This document shows positions 45,307 to 53,940 of a stretch of 64,000 bases of DNA, piece by piece; position 1 is the stretch's first letter, and each line of letters opens with the position of its first letter. This DNA comes from Flavobacterium sp. ACN6. GTDB lineage: Bacteria > Bacteroidota > Bacteroidia > Flavobacteriales > Flavobacteriaceae. Position numbers and translations under genes: made by a program. The notes below the pieces were generated by a model. That model made no database searches. It worked only from the letters and a program-made list of their open reading frames with translations, and was not told the origin of the DNA. The stretch spans positions 124,001 to 188,000 of the forward strand of contig NZ_MRCQ01000004.1 in NCBI RefSeq assembly GCF_002304005.1, read 5' to 3'.

Positions 45307-47721
45307 ATGAAGGTATTAAAATTTGGAGGTAAATCATTAGCAAATGGAGAAGGACTTAATAAAGTTGTTTCAATCATTTCAGATAAAGTAAATCAAGGTG
45401 AAAAAATTGCCGTTGTAGTTTCTGCGCGCGGCAACGCAACAGATGAATTGGAATTTATCTTAACCATTGCTGCAAAAAACGGCAGTTATAAAGAATTATT
45501 AGAGAATTTTAAAAAATATCAAATATCAGATTATCCGCATGTAGATTTTTCGGAAGAATTTAATGTTTTAGATAAACTTTTTGAAGGAGTAAGTTTGATT
45601 GGCGATTACAGCAAAAAAATCAAAGATCAGATTTTATCGAAAGGAGAACTACTTTCGGCTAAATTATTAACTGCTATCTTAATAGAAAAAGGAATTCCAG
45701 CCAATTTTGTAGATTCAAGAGAATTGCTTAAAACCGATTCTAAATTTGGTGATGCACAGCCTTTGGAACAGCTTTCAAAGAAAAATGTAGTAAATTATTT
45801 TAAAGAACATAACGGCGAAACGGTTAATATAGTTACAGGCTTCATTGGCTCTAACAACAACAACGACACAACTACTTTAGGTAGAAATGGCAGTAACTAT
45901 ACCGCTTCGTTAATTGCTAATTATTTAAATGCAGAAGAACTTCAAAACTTTACACACGTTGACGGAATCTATACTGCAAATCCAGATTTAGTTGCCGATG
46001 CTAAAAAAATCGAATATTTGTCTTTTAATGAAGCAAACGAGCTGGCTAATTTTGGCGCAACAATTCTGCACGCCAAAACGATTATTCCGTTATTAGAAAA
46101 AAATATTCCGCTTCGTATTTTAAATACTTTCAATCATGAAAACCGCGGTACACTAATTACTTCAGATTCTGATAAAGAAGGAATTAAAACGCTTTCTGTT
46201 TTAGAAAACGTTTCTCTTGTAAATTTGGAAGGACGCGGATTACTTGGAAAAGCTGGAGTTGATGCCCGTATTTTTAAAGTAATGGGCGATCATAATATTA
46301 GTGTAAGTATTATTTCGCAAGGTTCTTCAGAAAGAGGAATTGGACTTGTTGTAGCGACTGAAAAAGCTACACTTGCAATGGTAGAATTGGAAAAAGAGTT
46401 CGAAAATGACTTTTACTCTAAAGATGTGAATCAAATTACGGTTACAGATAATGTATCGGTAATTTCGATTATCGGACAGGATTTAAGTACATTCCACAAA
46501 CCGTATACAGCTTTAATCAAAAATAAAATTGTTCCTATTTTGTTTAACAACACCGTTACGGGTAAAAACGTGAGTTTGGTTGTTAAAAAAGAAGAATTAA
46601 ACAAAGCCTTAAACGTAATTCATGGAGAGATTTTTGGTGTTTCTAAAAAGATAAACATCGCTATTTTCGGTCACGGATTAGTTGGTGGCACTTTGATCAA
46701 TCAAATCTTAGAATCGGCTGCAGCCATTGAAAAACGTAAAGATATTAAGCTGAATGTTTTTGCTATTGCAAACTCAAAAAAACTGCTTTTAAATAAATAC
46801 GGGGTTCCTGCAAACTGGAAAAATGAAATTGAAACGAAAGGTGAAGCTTACACGATTAAAGATATTATCGCTTATGCAAATGATCATCATTTAGAAAACC
46901 TAATTGCGATAGATAATACAGCAAGTGCCACTTTTGTAGAAAACTATATTCCGCTTATAGAAAGCAGTTTTGATTTAATTTCTTCGAATAAAGTAGCCAA
47001 TACATTAAGCTATGGTTTTTATAAGGAATTGAGAAAAGCTTTAACCGAAAACCAAAAGAATTATTTGTATGAAACCAATGTTGGTGCGGGATTGCCATTA
47101 ATTGATACGATTAAATTATTGCATCTTTCGGGAGAAAATATCACTAAAATTAAGGGAGTTTTCTCTGGAACATTAAGTTATTTATTTAATAATTTTTCAG
47201 CTAAAGACGCTCCATTCAGTGAAATTCTGCAAGAAGCGATTGATAACGGATATACAGAACCAGATCCGCGTGAAGATTTATGTGGCAATGATGTGGGAAG
47301 AAAATTATTGATTTTAGCAAGAGAATTAGATTTGCAAAATGAGTTTGAAGAAATCTCGATTCAGAATCTTATTCCAGAACATTTAAGAGAAGGAAGTGCT
47401 TCTGATTTCTTGACAAAACTAAAAGAATTCGATCCAATTTATGCTAAAATAAAAGCAGAGCAACAGCCAAATCACGTATTAAGATACATTGGAGAATTGT
47501 CTGGAGATTTGCAGAATGACAAAGGAAATCTAGAAGTAAAATTAGTTTCAGTACCATCAGATACGGCTCTAGGCGGATTAAAAGGTTCTGATTCTTTCTT
47601 CGAAATATATACAGAATCTTACGGAGATCGTCCAATCGTAATTCAGGGAGCTGGTGCGGGTTCTGCAGTAACGGCGAGAGGAGTTTTTGGAGATATTTTG
47701 AGATTGTCTGATAAAGGATAA
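45307..47721 (+). CDS. thrA: Bifunctional aspartokinase / homoserine dehydrogenase
   Basis: 804 residues. Aspartokinase part (about 1-290) begins MKVLKFGGKSLANGEGL and contains TLGRNGSNYTASLIANYL and VDGIYTANP; two ACT-type regulatory domains (about 300-440) contain SVISQGSSERGI; the dehydrogenase part (about 450-804) has FGHGLVGGTLINQI, SSNKVANTLSYG, GVFSGTLSYLFNN and catalytic YTEPDPREDLCGNDVGRKLL. It makes the homoserine that MetX acetylates. Co-transcribed with metX under a SAM riboswitch, which ties it to methionine rather than threonine demand. Confidence 0.95.
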   Translation: MKVLKFGGKSLANGEGLNKVVSIISDKVNQGEKIAVVVSARGNATDELEFILTIAAKNGSYKELLENFKKYQISDYPHVDFSEEFNVLDKLFEGVSLIGDYSKKIKDQILSKGELLSAKLLTAILIEKGIPANFVDSRELLKTDSKFGDAQPLEQLSKKNVVNYFKEHNGETVNIVTGFIGSNNNNDTTTLGRNGSNYTASLIANYLNAEELQNFTHVDGIYTANPDLVADAKKIEYLSFNEANELANFGATILHAKTIIPLLEKNIPLRILNTFNHENRGTLITSDSDKEGIKTLSVLENVSLVNLEGRGLLGKAGVDARIFKVMGDHNISVSIISQGSSERGIGLVVATEKATLAMVELEKEFENDFYSKDVNQITVTDNVSVISIIGQDLSTFHKPYTALIKNKIVPILFNNTVTGKNVSLVVKKEELNKALNVIHGEIFGVSKKINIAIFGHGLVGGTLINQILESAAAIEKRKDIKLNVFAIANSKKLLLNKYGVPANWKNEIETKGEAYTIKDIIAYANDHHLENLIAIDNTASATFVENYIPLIESSFDLISSNKVANTLSYGFYKELRKALTENQKNYLYETNVGAGLPLIDTIKLLHLSGENITKIKGVFSGTLSYLFNNFSAKDAPFSEILQEAIDNGYTEPDPREDLCGNDVGRKLLILARELDLQNEFEEISIQNLIPEHLREGSASDFLTKLKEFDPIYAKIKAEQQPNHVLRYIGELSGDLQNDKGNLEVKLVSVPSDTALGGLKGSDSFFEIYTESYGDRPIVIQGAGAGSAVTARGVFGDILRLSDKG

Positions 47722-47731
47722 GAAGTCTAAT

Positions 47732-47819
47732 TTGTCATTGCGAGGAACGAAGCAATCACATTTGCAAAATCAGCTTTGTGTAATTGTTAGTGAGGTTGCT
47801 TCGTTCCTCGCAATGACAA
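47732..47819. repeat. Long inverted repeat element (24-base arms)
   Basis: Perfect 24-base arms, left TTGTCATTGCGAGGAACGAA plus GCAA, right its reverse complement (47796-47819), around a 40-base centre. A partial copy of the right arm (one mismatch) lies at 63650-63676. It looks like a small dispersed non-coding element, possibly acting as a transcript hairpin after thrA. Confidence 0.8.
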
Positions 47820-47903
47820 GAATAAAAAAACAAAAAAACAAAAAAAAACAGCTGAGATCCGCGTTTGAAAATCCGCGTCATCAGCGTTCAATAAACAAAA
47901 AAA

Positions 47904-48329
47904 ATGAAAGTAACCTTAAACAGAGTAAACGACGCGTTTCATTTTAAAGTAAAAAATGAAAGAGGTCATATAGTTGACGTTGACAGCAGAGCTGAATTTG
48001 GTGGAAGCGATTTAGGCGCAAGTCCAATGGAATTAGTTTTAATGGGTGTTGCAGGATGCAGTGCAATTGATATGATTTCCATTCTGAAAAAACAGCGTCA
48101 GGAAATCACTTCTTTTAATGCTGAGGTTGAAGGTAAACGCGTACAAATCGACGAAGCAAAACCTTTTAAAGAAATCGATGTGGTTTTTTATTTAGAAGGA
48201 GAAATCAACCCTGATAAAGCAAAAAAAGCAGCACAGCTTTCTTTCGAGAAATACTGTTCAGTAGCCAAAACGGTTGAGCCAACAGCAACAATTAAATACA
48301 AAGTTGTCTTAAACAACGAAGCTTTATAA
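47904..48329 (+). CDS. OsmC/Ohr family protein
   Basis: 141 residues. OsmC fold: FGGSDLGASPMELVLMGVAGCSAIDMISILKKQ contains the first family Cys (about residue 52), and SFEKYCSVAKTVEPTATIKYKV the second (about 118), the two peroxidatic positions. OsmC-like proteins reduce organic hydroperoxides with thiols; the YhfA-like subgroup is of uncertain role. It lies in the sulfur region between thrA and metZ, which may reflect thiol chemistry. Confidence 0.85.
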   Translation: MKVTLNRVNDAFHFKVKNERGHIVDVDSRAEFGGSDLGASPMELVLMGVAGCSAIDMISILKKQRQEITSFNAEVEGKRVQIDEAKPFKEIDVVFYLEGEINPDKAKKAAQLSFEKYCSVAKTVEPTATIKYKVVLNNEAL

Positions 48330-48442
48330 ATTAGATAATTAGTCAATTAGATAATTAGAACATGCTCTGAATGAGTATAAATAATTGACTTGTTTTAGTT
48401 TGGATTTTAGTTTAGAAACTTGAAACCTGAAACTTGAAACAA
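48330..48442. repeat. Iterated intergenic repeats between osmC-like gene and metZ
   Basis: First ATTAGATAATTAG(TCA) units (48332-48360), then AAACTTGAAACCTGAAACTTGAAAC (48416-48440). The second unit recurs ahead of cysD and cysN. Confidence 0.65.
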
Positions 48443-48462
48443 AAAAACAAAATAACAACACA

Positions 48463-49638
48463 ATGAATAAAGAAGAATTTGGTTTTGAAACCCAAGCAAT
48501 ACGTACACATTTAGAAAAAACTCAATTTCAGGAACATTCTAGTCCTCTGTATTTGTCATCAAGTTTTGTATTTGAAGATGCAGAAGATATGAGGGCCTCT
48601 TTTACAGAAGAAAAAGTACGTAATATTTACTCTCGTTTTAGCAACCCTAATACTACAGAATTTGTAGATAAAGTATGTGCGATGGAAGGTGCAGCATCAG
48701 GTTACGCCTTTGCAACTGGAATGGCTGCAATCTATTCTACTTTTGCTGCATTGCTAGATTCAGGAGATCACATTGTTTCTGCAGGAAGTGTTTTTGGGTC
48801 GACTCATGCACTATTTATGACGTATTTTCCAAAATGGAATATTGAAACCACTTATTTTGATATCAATAAGCCGGAAACGATTGAAAGTTTCATCAAACCA
48901 AATACTAAAATCCTTTACGCAGAAACACCAACAAATCCGGGTGTAGATGTAATTGATTTAGAATTGTTAGGACAAATTGCAAAAAAACATAATTTAATTT
49001 TAATAATAGATAATTGCTTTGCAACACCTTACATTCAACAGCCTATAAAATATGGTGCACATATTGTAGTTCATTCAGCAACAAAATTAATGGATGGACA
49101 AGGGCGTGTTCTTGGAGGTGTCGCAGTTGGAGATGCAGAGTTAATTCGTAAGATATATTTATTTTCAAGAAATACAGGGCCGGCAATGTCACCATTTAAT
49201 GCTTGGGTTCTATCAAAAAGTTTGGAAACTTTGGCAGTTCGCGTGGATAGACATTGCGAAAATGCCTTAAAAGTTGCTGAGTTTTTAGAAAGTCATCCAA
49301 ATGTTAACAGTGTGAAATATCCGTTTTTGAAATCACACCCAAAATATGAGATTGCAAAAAAACAAATGCTTTTAGGAGGTAACATTATTGCTATCGAAAT
49401 TAAAGGCGGTCTTGAAGCAGGAAGAAAATTTTTGAACAAAATTAAACTATGTTCACTTTCTGCAAATATTGGCGATGTTAAAACCATTGTAACACATCCA
49501 GCTTCTACAACGCACAGCAAATTATCTGAAGAAGATCAATTGGCAGTTGGAATTACGCAAGGTTTGGTTCGTGTTTCTGTTGGTTTAGAAACCGTCGCAG
49601 ACGTAATTGCCGATTTAAAGCAGGCACTTGATAATTAA
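48463..49638 (+). CDS. metZ: O-succinylhomoserine sulfhydrylase-type PLP enzyme
   Basis: 391 residues of the Cys/Met metabolism PLP family. FETQAIRTHLEKTQFQEHSSPLYLSSSFVFEDAEDM and IYSRFSNPNTTEFVDKVCAMEGA at the N-terminus; PLP lysine in HSATKLMDGQGRVLGGVAVG (about 207), the phrase typical of MetZ; C-terminus DVKTIVTHPASTTHSKLSEEDQ. Probably forms homocysteine from an acylated homoserine and sulfide, a second route besides metY. No riboswitch or leader was found upstream. Cystathionine gamma-synthase activity cannot be excluded. Confidence 0.85.
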   Translation: MNKEEFGFETQAIRTHLEKTQFQEHSSPLYLSSSFVFEDAEDMRASFTEEKVRNIYSRFSNPNTTEFVDKVCAMEGAASGYAFATGMAAIYSTFAALLDSGDHIVSAGSVFGSTHALFMTYFPKWNIETTYFDINKPETIESFIKPNTKILYAETPTNPGVDVIDLELLGQIAKKHNLILIIDNCFATPYIQQPIKYGAHIVVHSATKLMDGQGRVLGGVAVGDAELIRKIYLFSRNTGPAMSPFNAWVLSKSLETLAVRVDRHCENALKVAEFLESHPNVNSVKYPFLKSHPKYEIAKKQMLLGGNIIAIEIKGGLEAGRKFLNKIKLCSLSANIGDVKTIVTHPASTTHSKLSEEDQLAVGITQGLVRVSVGLETVADVIADLKQALDN

Positions 49639-49809
49639 TTTTAGTTCTAATTTTTGATATTGGATTCTCTCACTTTATTAATGACGATTTTAACTGTAAA
49701 TTAATTACTGTTAAAAATCGTCATTCTTTTTTCAAGATTGTTTCACTAAAAAATATATTTTTGCTGAGGTTGAAATTAAAAAGAGTAATAATTCAAATTC
49801 AAAATACAA

Positions 49810-50331
49810 TTGGGTACTTCTGTATATGTGGTGGAAAAGAAAATTTTAACTTCTGATCGAGATCGTTTTTTTAATTGTCTTATTGATTTTGTATTTATTC
49901 TCGTCACGATATTTATTTTTACTTTATTGGTCGTAATTACTGGAAATATTTTGCAGTGGGCTATATACGAGATTTTGGTGGAAATAATGATAAAACTTGG
50001 AATGTTTGGGACTTATCTTTCTTTTGCAATGTTTTATTATTTAGTGCTTGAAGCATTTTTTGGCAGAACAATAGGAAAGATTATTACAGGTAGTATTGTC
50101 GTAAATGAAAATGGTTTGAGACCGAATTTTAAAGCTATTTGTATAAGAACATTATGTCGTCTAATTCCTTTTGATGCGCTTTCATTTTTAGGTAAGTCAG
50201 AAAGAATATGGCACGATTCTATTTCTAAAACATTCGTTGTAGAGAAAAAGGACCTAGAAAATGATATGGAAATGTTTTATAGTTTAAATTTAATCGGCGT
50301 AAATGATGCAAACGAATCTAAACTATACTAA
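49810..50331 (+). CDS. RDD family membrane protein
   Basis: 173 residues with an RDD domain: an Arg/Asp-containing lead-in (SDRDRFFNCLIDFVFILV), two to three membrane segments (about 25-48, 65-87) and the family phrase EAFFGRTIGKIITGSIVVNENG followed by AICIRTLCRLIPFDALSFL. RDD proteins are poorly characterised; some are ion exchangers. Start is TTG (no ATG fits). Precedes the Rrf2 regulator; function in sulfur metabolism is unlikely. Confidence 0.75.
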   Translation: MGTSVYVVEKKILTSDRDRFFNCLIDFVFILVTIFIFTLLVVITGNILQWAIYEILVEIMIKLGMFGTYLSFAMFYYLVLEAFFGRTIGKIITGSIVVNENGLRPNFKAICIRTLCRLIPFDALSFLGKSERIWHDSISKTFVVEKKDLENDMEMFYSLNLIGVNDANESKLY

Positions 50332-50461
50332 TTTAGTAGAATATAGGTTTCAATCTGTTATATTCTCATTTAAAAAGATTATTTTTGTTACAAGAAAATA
50401 TGTTTATTGTTTTTTTAGTCCATTTTGACTATAATTTACAATTACAATCTAAAATATAAAA

Positions 50462-50872
50462 ATGCTTTCAAAGAAAACAAAATACGGAATTAAAGCCCTT
50501 ACATATTTAGCCAGGAGAGACAATAACGAACCTGTACAAATTGCCGAAATTGCGAAAAGTGAACATATTTCGATTAAATTTTTAGAAAGTATTTTGCTGC
50601 TTTTGAGAAACTCTGGTTTTCTTGGAGCAAAAAAAGGAAAAGGCGGTGGTTATTACTTGATAAAAGATCCTAAAGACATTAGTATGGCGAAAGTCTATCG
50701 TATTTTAGAAGGTCCAATTGCATTACTGCCTTGTGCGAGTCATAACTTTTACGAAAGATGCGACGACTGCGATGATGAAACTACTTGTGCAGCAAGACGT
50801 TTAATGACTGAGGTAAGAGATAATACCCTTAAAATATTAGAAAGTAATTCATTAGCAGATATTGCATTTTAG
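50462..50872 (+). CDS. Rrf2 family transcriptional regulator
   Basis: 136 residues. Winged-helix Rrf2 domain: MLSKKTKYGIKALTYLARRD, VQIAEIAKSEHISIKFLESILLLLRNSGFLGAKKGKGGGYYL with the recognition helix at about 33-50. Four cysteines in the dimerisation part (91, 100, 103, 109: CASHNFYERCDDCDDETTC) could bind an Fe-S cluster or sense thiols. Family members include IscR and the cysteine regulator CymR; the location among cys/met genes suggests control of sulfur assimilation, perhaps through the GATAGGGTAATGG sites. Confidence 0.88.
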   Translation: MLSKKTKYGIKALTYLARRDNNEPVQIAEIAKSEHISIKFLESILLLLRNSGFLGAKKGKGGGYYLIKDPKDISMAKVYRILEGPIALLPCASHNFYERCDDCDDETTCAARRLMTEVRDNTLKILESNSLADIAF

Positions 50873-50890
50873 AAGTTGCTTTTTAAAATA

Positions 50891-50932
50891 AAAAAAAGAC
50901 CATTTCATATTAGTGAAATGGTCTTTTTTTTT
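50891..50932 (+). terminator. Intrinsic terminator after the Rrf2 gene
   Basis: AAAAGACCATTTCA/TGAAATGGTCTTTT stem with loop TATTAG and T9. Confidence 0.9.
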
Positions 50933-50948
50933 ATCTACTATCTAATGT

Positions 50949-51061
50949 CTGCAAGGTTTTCGAAACCTTGTAGGTTTTATTAAAATCACACCTAAAAAAA
51001 AACTAAAACCTTGTATGTCTCTAGTATAATTATACCTACAAGGTTTCGAAAACCTTGCAGG
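50949..51061. repeat. Paired palindromic repeats (CTGCAAGGTTTT family)
   Basis: Two opposite copies, 50949-50974 and 51035-51061, each a palindrome with arms CTGCAAGGTTT and AAACCTTGTAGG; a degenerate half copy lies between. The same family is at 62389, 63504, 63560 and at the window end. Confidence 0.85.
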
Positions 51062-51079
51062 AGGAATGGAGTATTTATT

Positions 51080-51862
51080 TTAAAAAATTAATTTATATCC
51101 CGCTAGGAAAAGCATAACAGCGATGGCATTTCTAAGGAACAAATCAGGAACTTTTCCACTTAAGCTGCTGCCAATATAAATTCCAGGAAGAGATCCTAAT
51201 AATAATTGTCCCAACAGTGCTAAATCTAAATTTCCCATAGAAGCATGCCCAATTCCGGCAACTAAAGTTAACGGAACAGCGTGCGCAATTTCAGTTCCTA
51301 CTAAACGAGGAGTTGGAAGTAAAGGATAAAGAAAAAACAAAGTTACAGTTCCCAATGCTCCAGCTCCAATAGAAGTTAAGGTTACAGTTGCACCTAATAA
51401 AACTCCAATTGCTATAGTCAGCATATTTTGGGTACGGCTTTCGCTGTGAAATTTATCTCCCGCATGTTTTTGAGAAAACTTTAAAATTTTATTTTTGAAT
51501 ATAATCGCAACAGAAGTAAACAATAATGCCCATCCTAAACTGTATTTAATTACGCGATTTATGGTTTCAATATCAGTCTTTATGCTATGTAATATCCATA
51601 GTGTTACCAAAGCTGCGGGAACACTGCCCAATGTTAGCCAGCCTGTAATTTTCCAGTTTATATTCCCTTTTTTATGATGTACAAAAACACCGCCCATCTT
51701 GGTAAAAGCAGCATAAAGCAAATCGGTTCCTACTGCCGTTGTAGGCGATATGCCAAAATATAATAAAATCGGGGTCATTAAAGAACCTCCGCCAACACCT
51801 GTTAATCCAACAATAAAACCAACCGCTAACCCAGCAATCACAAGACCAATCTGAAAATCCAT
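51080..51862 (-). CDS. TauE/SafE family sulfite/sulfonate exporter-like protein (short)
   Basis: 260 residues, about eight membrane segments. TauE/SafE signatures: LAVGFIVGLTGVGGGSLMTPILLYFGI and the second-half repeat GVLLGATVTLTSIGAGALGTVTLFFLYPLL. The family moves anions such as sulfite, sulfonates or sulfate across the inner membrane. It diverges from the cys operon, whose first gene is a longer family member. Direction and substrate of transport are not determined. Confidence 0.85.
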   Translation of the reverse strand: MDFQIGLVIAGLAVGFIVGLTGVGGGSLMTPILLYFGISPTTAVGTDLLYAAFTKMGGVFVHHKKGNINWKITGWLTLGSVPAALVTLWILHSIKTDIETINRVIKYSLGWALLFTSVAIIFKNKILKFSQKHAGDKFHSESRTQNMLTIAIGVLLGATVTLTSIGAGALGTVTLFFLYPLLPTPRLVGTEIAHAVPLTLVAGIGHASMGNLDLALLGQLLLGSLPGIYIGSSLSGKVPDLFLRNAIAVMLFLAGYKLIF

Positions 51863-52071
51863 AAAAAAAATTTGGCGCTAAAATACGACATTTTTATAAT
51901 TATTCTATAGATATTGTAGAGATTAAAAAAGGTATTTAATATGCAAACCTATTTTGCAATTATATTGTTTAAATATGCTGTAAAGTGTCATTATTTGTGA
52001 AATTAGTTTAAAGACCTCTCTTAGAATCTTATAAATGACTAATTCAAGGCTTAAAAAAATATTAATATTAC

Positions 52072-52101
52072 TTTGTAATTTAGAAATAAGTAGTATTTTT
52101 G
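52072..52101 (+). promoter_or_regulatory. Promoter of the cys operon
   Basis: TTTG (52072-52075), 18 bases, TATTTTTG (52094-52101), a full consensus match. Predicted start about 52108. The sequence from 51863 to here is otherwise AT-rich with nothing recognised. Confidence 0.8.
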
Positions 52102-52110
52102 CAAAGTAAT

Positions 52111-52133
52111 CTATTAGTCCGATAGGGTAATGG
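52111..52133. promoter_or_regulatory. Candidate repressor operator in the cys operon leader
   Basis: CTATTAGTCC then GATAGGGTAATGG, directly after the predicted transcript start, where a bound repressor would block transcription. Partial dyad ATTAnnC/GnnTAAT. The 13-mer is identical to that upstream of leader 1. Confidence 0.5.
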
Positions 52134-52161
52134 GTTTTAAGATAAAACCAATCGTTTTAAT

Positions 52162-53049
52162 ATGGAAAAAGAACTGAAAATAAATACTGCTGATTCTTTG
52201 AAAGAAAAGCTGTGGATTGGTATTCCTATTGTTTTATTGGTAGGTTTATTATCAGTGTTAATATACAATCACCACGCTGAATTTTCCTGGGACGGATTTG
52301 TAGCAGGATTCAATCAGGAATTTTTAGTGTTTTTTGCCATTGGTGTTTTTGCACAATTGGTTGATGGAACCTTAGGAATGGGCTATGGAGCAACTTCGAC
52401 GTCATTTTTATTGGCTTATGGAATTCCGCCAGTGGTAAGCAGTACAGCAGTTCATGTTTCTGAGATGTTTACAACAGGAGCTTCGGCACTTTCACATCAT
52501 AGATTTGGAAATATTAATAAAAAACTGGTAAAACATTTATTGATTCCAGGGGTTTTAGGTTCGATAACAGGAGCATATTTATTATCAGATGTAATTGATG
52601 GAGATATTATTAAACCATTTATTGCTGTTTACATGATTATTTTGGCGATAATCATTATTAGAAAAGCTTTAAAAAAGAATATTGTAAAAAGAAAAACTAA
52701 AAAATTAGGTGTTTTAGCCATTTTTGGAGGTTTCATGGATTCGGTTGGCGGCGGAGGCTGGGGACCAATTGTAACTTCAACATTATTAGGAAGAGGAAGA
52801 AATCCGAGATATACTATTGGTTCAGTTAATGCAGCTGAGTTTGCCATTTCATTTGCAAGTGGTATAACCTTTATGCTTTTTGGCGGTATTCACGGCTGGC
52901 AGGTAATTATCGGGTTGATTTTAGGAGGAGTTATATCGGCACCGTTAGCAGCTTATTTGGTAAATAAAATCAAAAGAAAACCAATGATGGTTGCCGTTGG
53001 AGTTCTAATTATATTATTGAGTTTAAAAACATTATCTAAATTATTATAA
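52162..53049 (+). CDS. TauE/SafE family transporter, first gene of the cys operon
   Basis: 295 residues with a 20-residue cytosolic start, then about eight membrane segments. Signatures: QLVDGTLGMGYGATSTSFLLAYGIPPVVSSTAVHVSEMFTTGAS (first repeat) and FGGFMDSVGGGGWGPIVTSTLLGRGRNPRYTIGSVNAAEF (second). 25 bases before cysH. No SulP, CysPTWA or CysZ gene is present in the cluster, so this protein is the best candidate for sulfate uptake, though family members are usually described as exporters. Confidence 0.85.
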   Translation: MEKELKINTADSLKEKLWIGIPIVLLVGLLSVLIYNHHAEFSWDGFVAGFNQEFLVFFAIGVFAQLVDGTLGMGYGATSTSFLLAYGIPPVVSSTAVHVSEMFTTGASALSHHRFGNINKKLVKHLLIPGVLGSITGAYLLSDVIDGDIIKPFIAVYMIILAIIIIRKALKKNIVKRKTKKLGVLAIFGGFMDSVGGGGWGPIVTSTLLGRGRNPRYTIGSVNAAEFAISFASGITFMLFGGIHGWQVIIGLILGGVISAPLAAYLVNKIKRKPMMVAVGVLIILLSLKTLSKLL

Positions 53050-53074
53050 TTCTTTAGATAGGGAGAAAGAGATT

Positions 53075-53785
53075 ATGAGTGCGATTATTGTACAAGAATT
53101 ATTAGAGAAAACTAAAGATTTTTCGCTGGATGAAACCTTGGTTTTCCTAGCAGAAAAATTTCCGGGAAAAGTAATTTTTTCCACTTCTTTTGGTCAGGAA
53201 GATCAAGTAATTACAGATTTCATTGCCAAAAGCAATACTGATATTACGGTTTTTACTTTAGACACCGGAAGATTATTTCAGGAAACTTACGACGTTTTTC
53301 ACAAAACCTTGAAAAAGTATAAAAGACCAATCGAGGTTTATTTTCCAGAAGCGGCGGCGGTAGAAAATTTACTTAAAGCAAAAGGACCAAACAGCTTTTA
53401 CGATTCAGTAGAAAACAGAAAAGAATGCTGTTTTATTCGAAAAGTAGTTCCGTTACGAAAAGCTTTGGCAGAAAATTCAGTTTGGATTACAGGTTTGAGA
53501 GCAGAACAGTCAGAAAACAGACAAGATTTAAATTTGTTTGAATACGACGGAGGTTTCGAAATTATCAAATTTAATCCATTATTAAAATGGTCTTTAGAAG
53601 AAGTTGAAACGTACCTGCAAGAAAACAATGTTCCTCAAAATGCTTTACACAAACAAGGTTTTGTAAGTATTGGATGCGCGCCATGTACAAGAGCAATTTT
53701 CCCTGGAGAAGATATCAGAGCCGGAAGATGGTGGTGGGAATCGAGTCATAAAGAATGTGGGCTTCATAGTGCTAAGAAAGAGTAG
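53075..53785 (+). CDS. cysH: Adenylylsulfate (APS) reductase, CysH family
   Basis: 236 residues. Reduces activated sulfate to sulfite. PAPS-reductase fold with FSTSFGQEDQVITDFI (about 31-46) and FTLDTGRLFQETYDV. The [4Fe-4S] cysteines typical of APS-using enzymes are present: CC in KECCFIRKV (about 117) and CxxC in GCAPCTR (about 206); the catalytic tail Cys is in KECGLH near the end. No cysC (APS kinase) is present in the window, consistent with direct APS reduction. Electron donor probably thioredoxin. Confidence 0.93.
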   Translation: MSAIIVQELLEKTKDFSLDETLVFLAEKFPGKVIFSTSFGQEDQVITDFIAKSNTDITVFTLDTGRLFQETYDVFHKTLKKYKRPIEVYFPEAAAVENLLKAKGPNSFYDSVENRKECCFIRKVVPLRKALAENSVWITGLRAEQSENRQDLNLFEYDGGFEIIKFNPLLKWSLEEVETYLQENNVPQNALHKQGFVSIGCAPCTRAIFPGEDIRAGRWWWESSHKECGLHSAKKE

Positions 53786-53869
53786 AAGAGACAAGAAGCA
53801 AGAGGCAAGACTTTTTTTAGAGAATAGAAAATAGATTATAGAATAAAGAGTGGAGATTTTAGATCCGGC

Positions 53870-53905
53870 GAGAAACTTGAAACTTTAAACCTGAAACCTG
53901 AAACA
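53870..53905. repeat. GAAACTTGAAACTTTAAACCTGAAAC repeat ahead of cysD
   Basis: Iterated AAACYTGAAAC units; the same family precedes metZ and cysN. Confidence 0.65.
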
Positions 53906-53940
53906 AAATTTTCACAACAAAAATATCAAACAAAAAAACA

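Noticed and set aside
47732..47947. 71-codon ORF after thrA
   Set aside because: Its first half is the inverted repeat element and it runs into the OsmC-like gene in another frame.
50949..51061. CRISPR-like repeats
   Set aside because: Copies are palindromic, in opposite orientation and only paired; there are no regular spacers and no cas genes.
53040..53074. GATAGGGAGAAAGAG before cysH as a third copy of the putative operator
   Set aside because: Only GATAGGG is shared; it is within the operon, where an operator is not expected.
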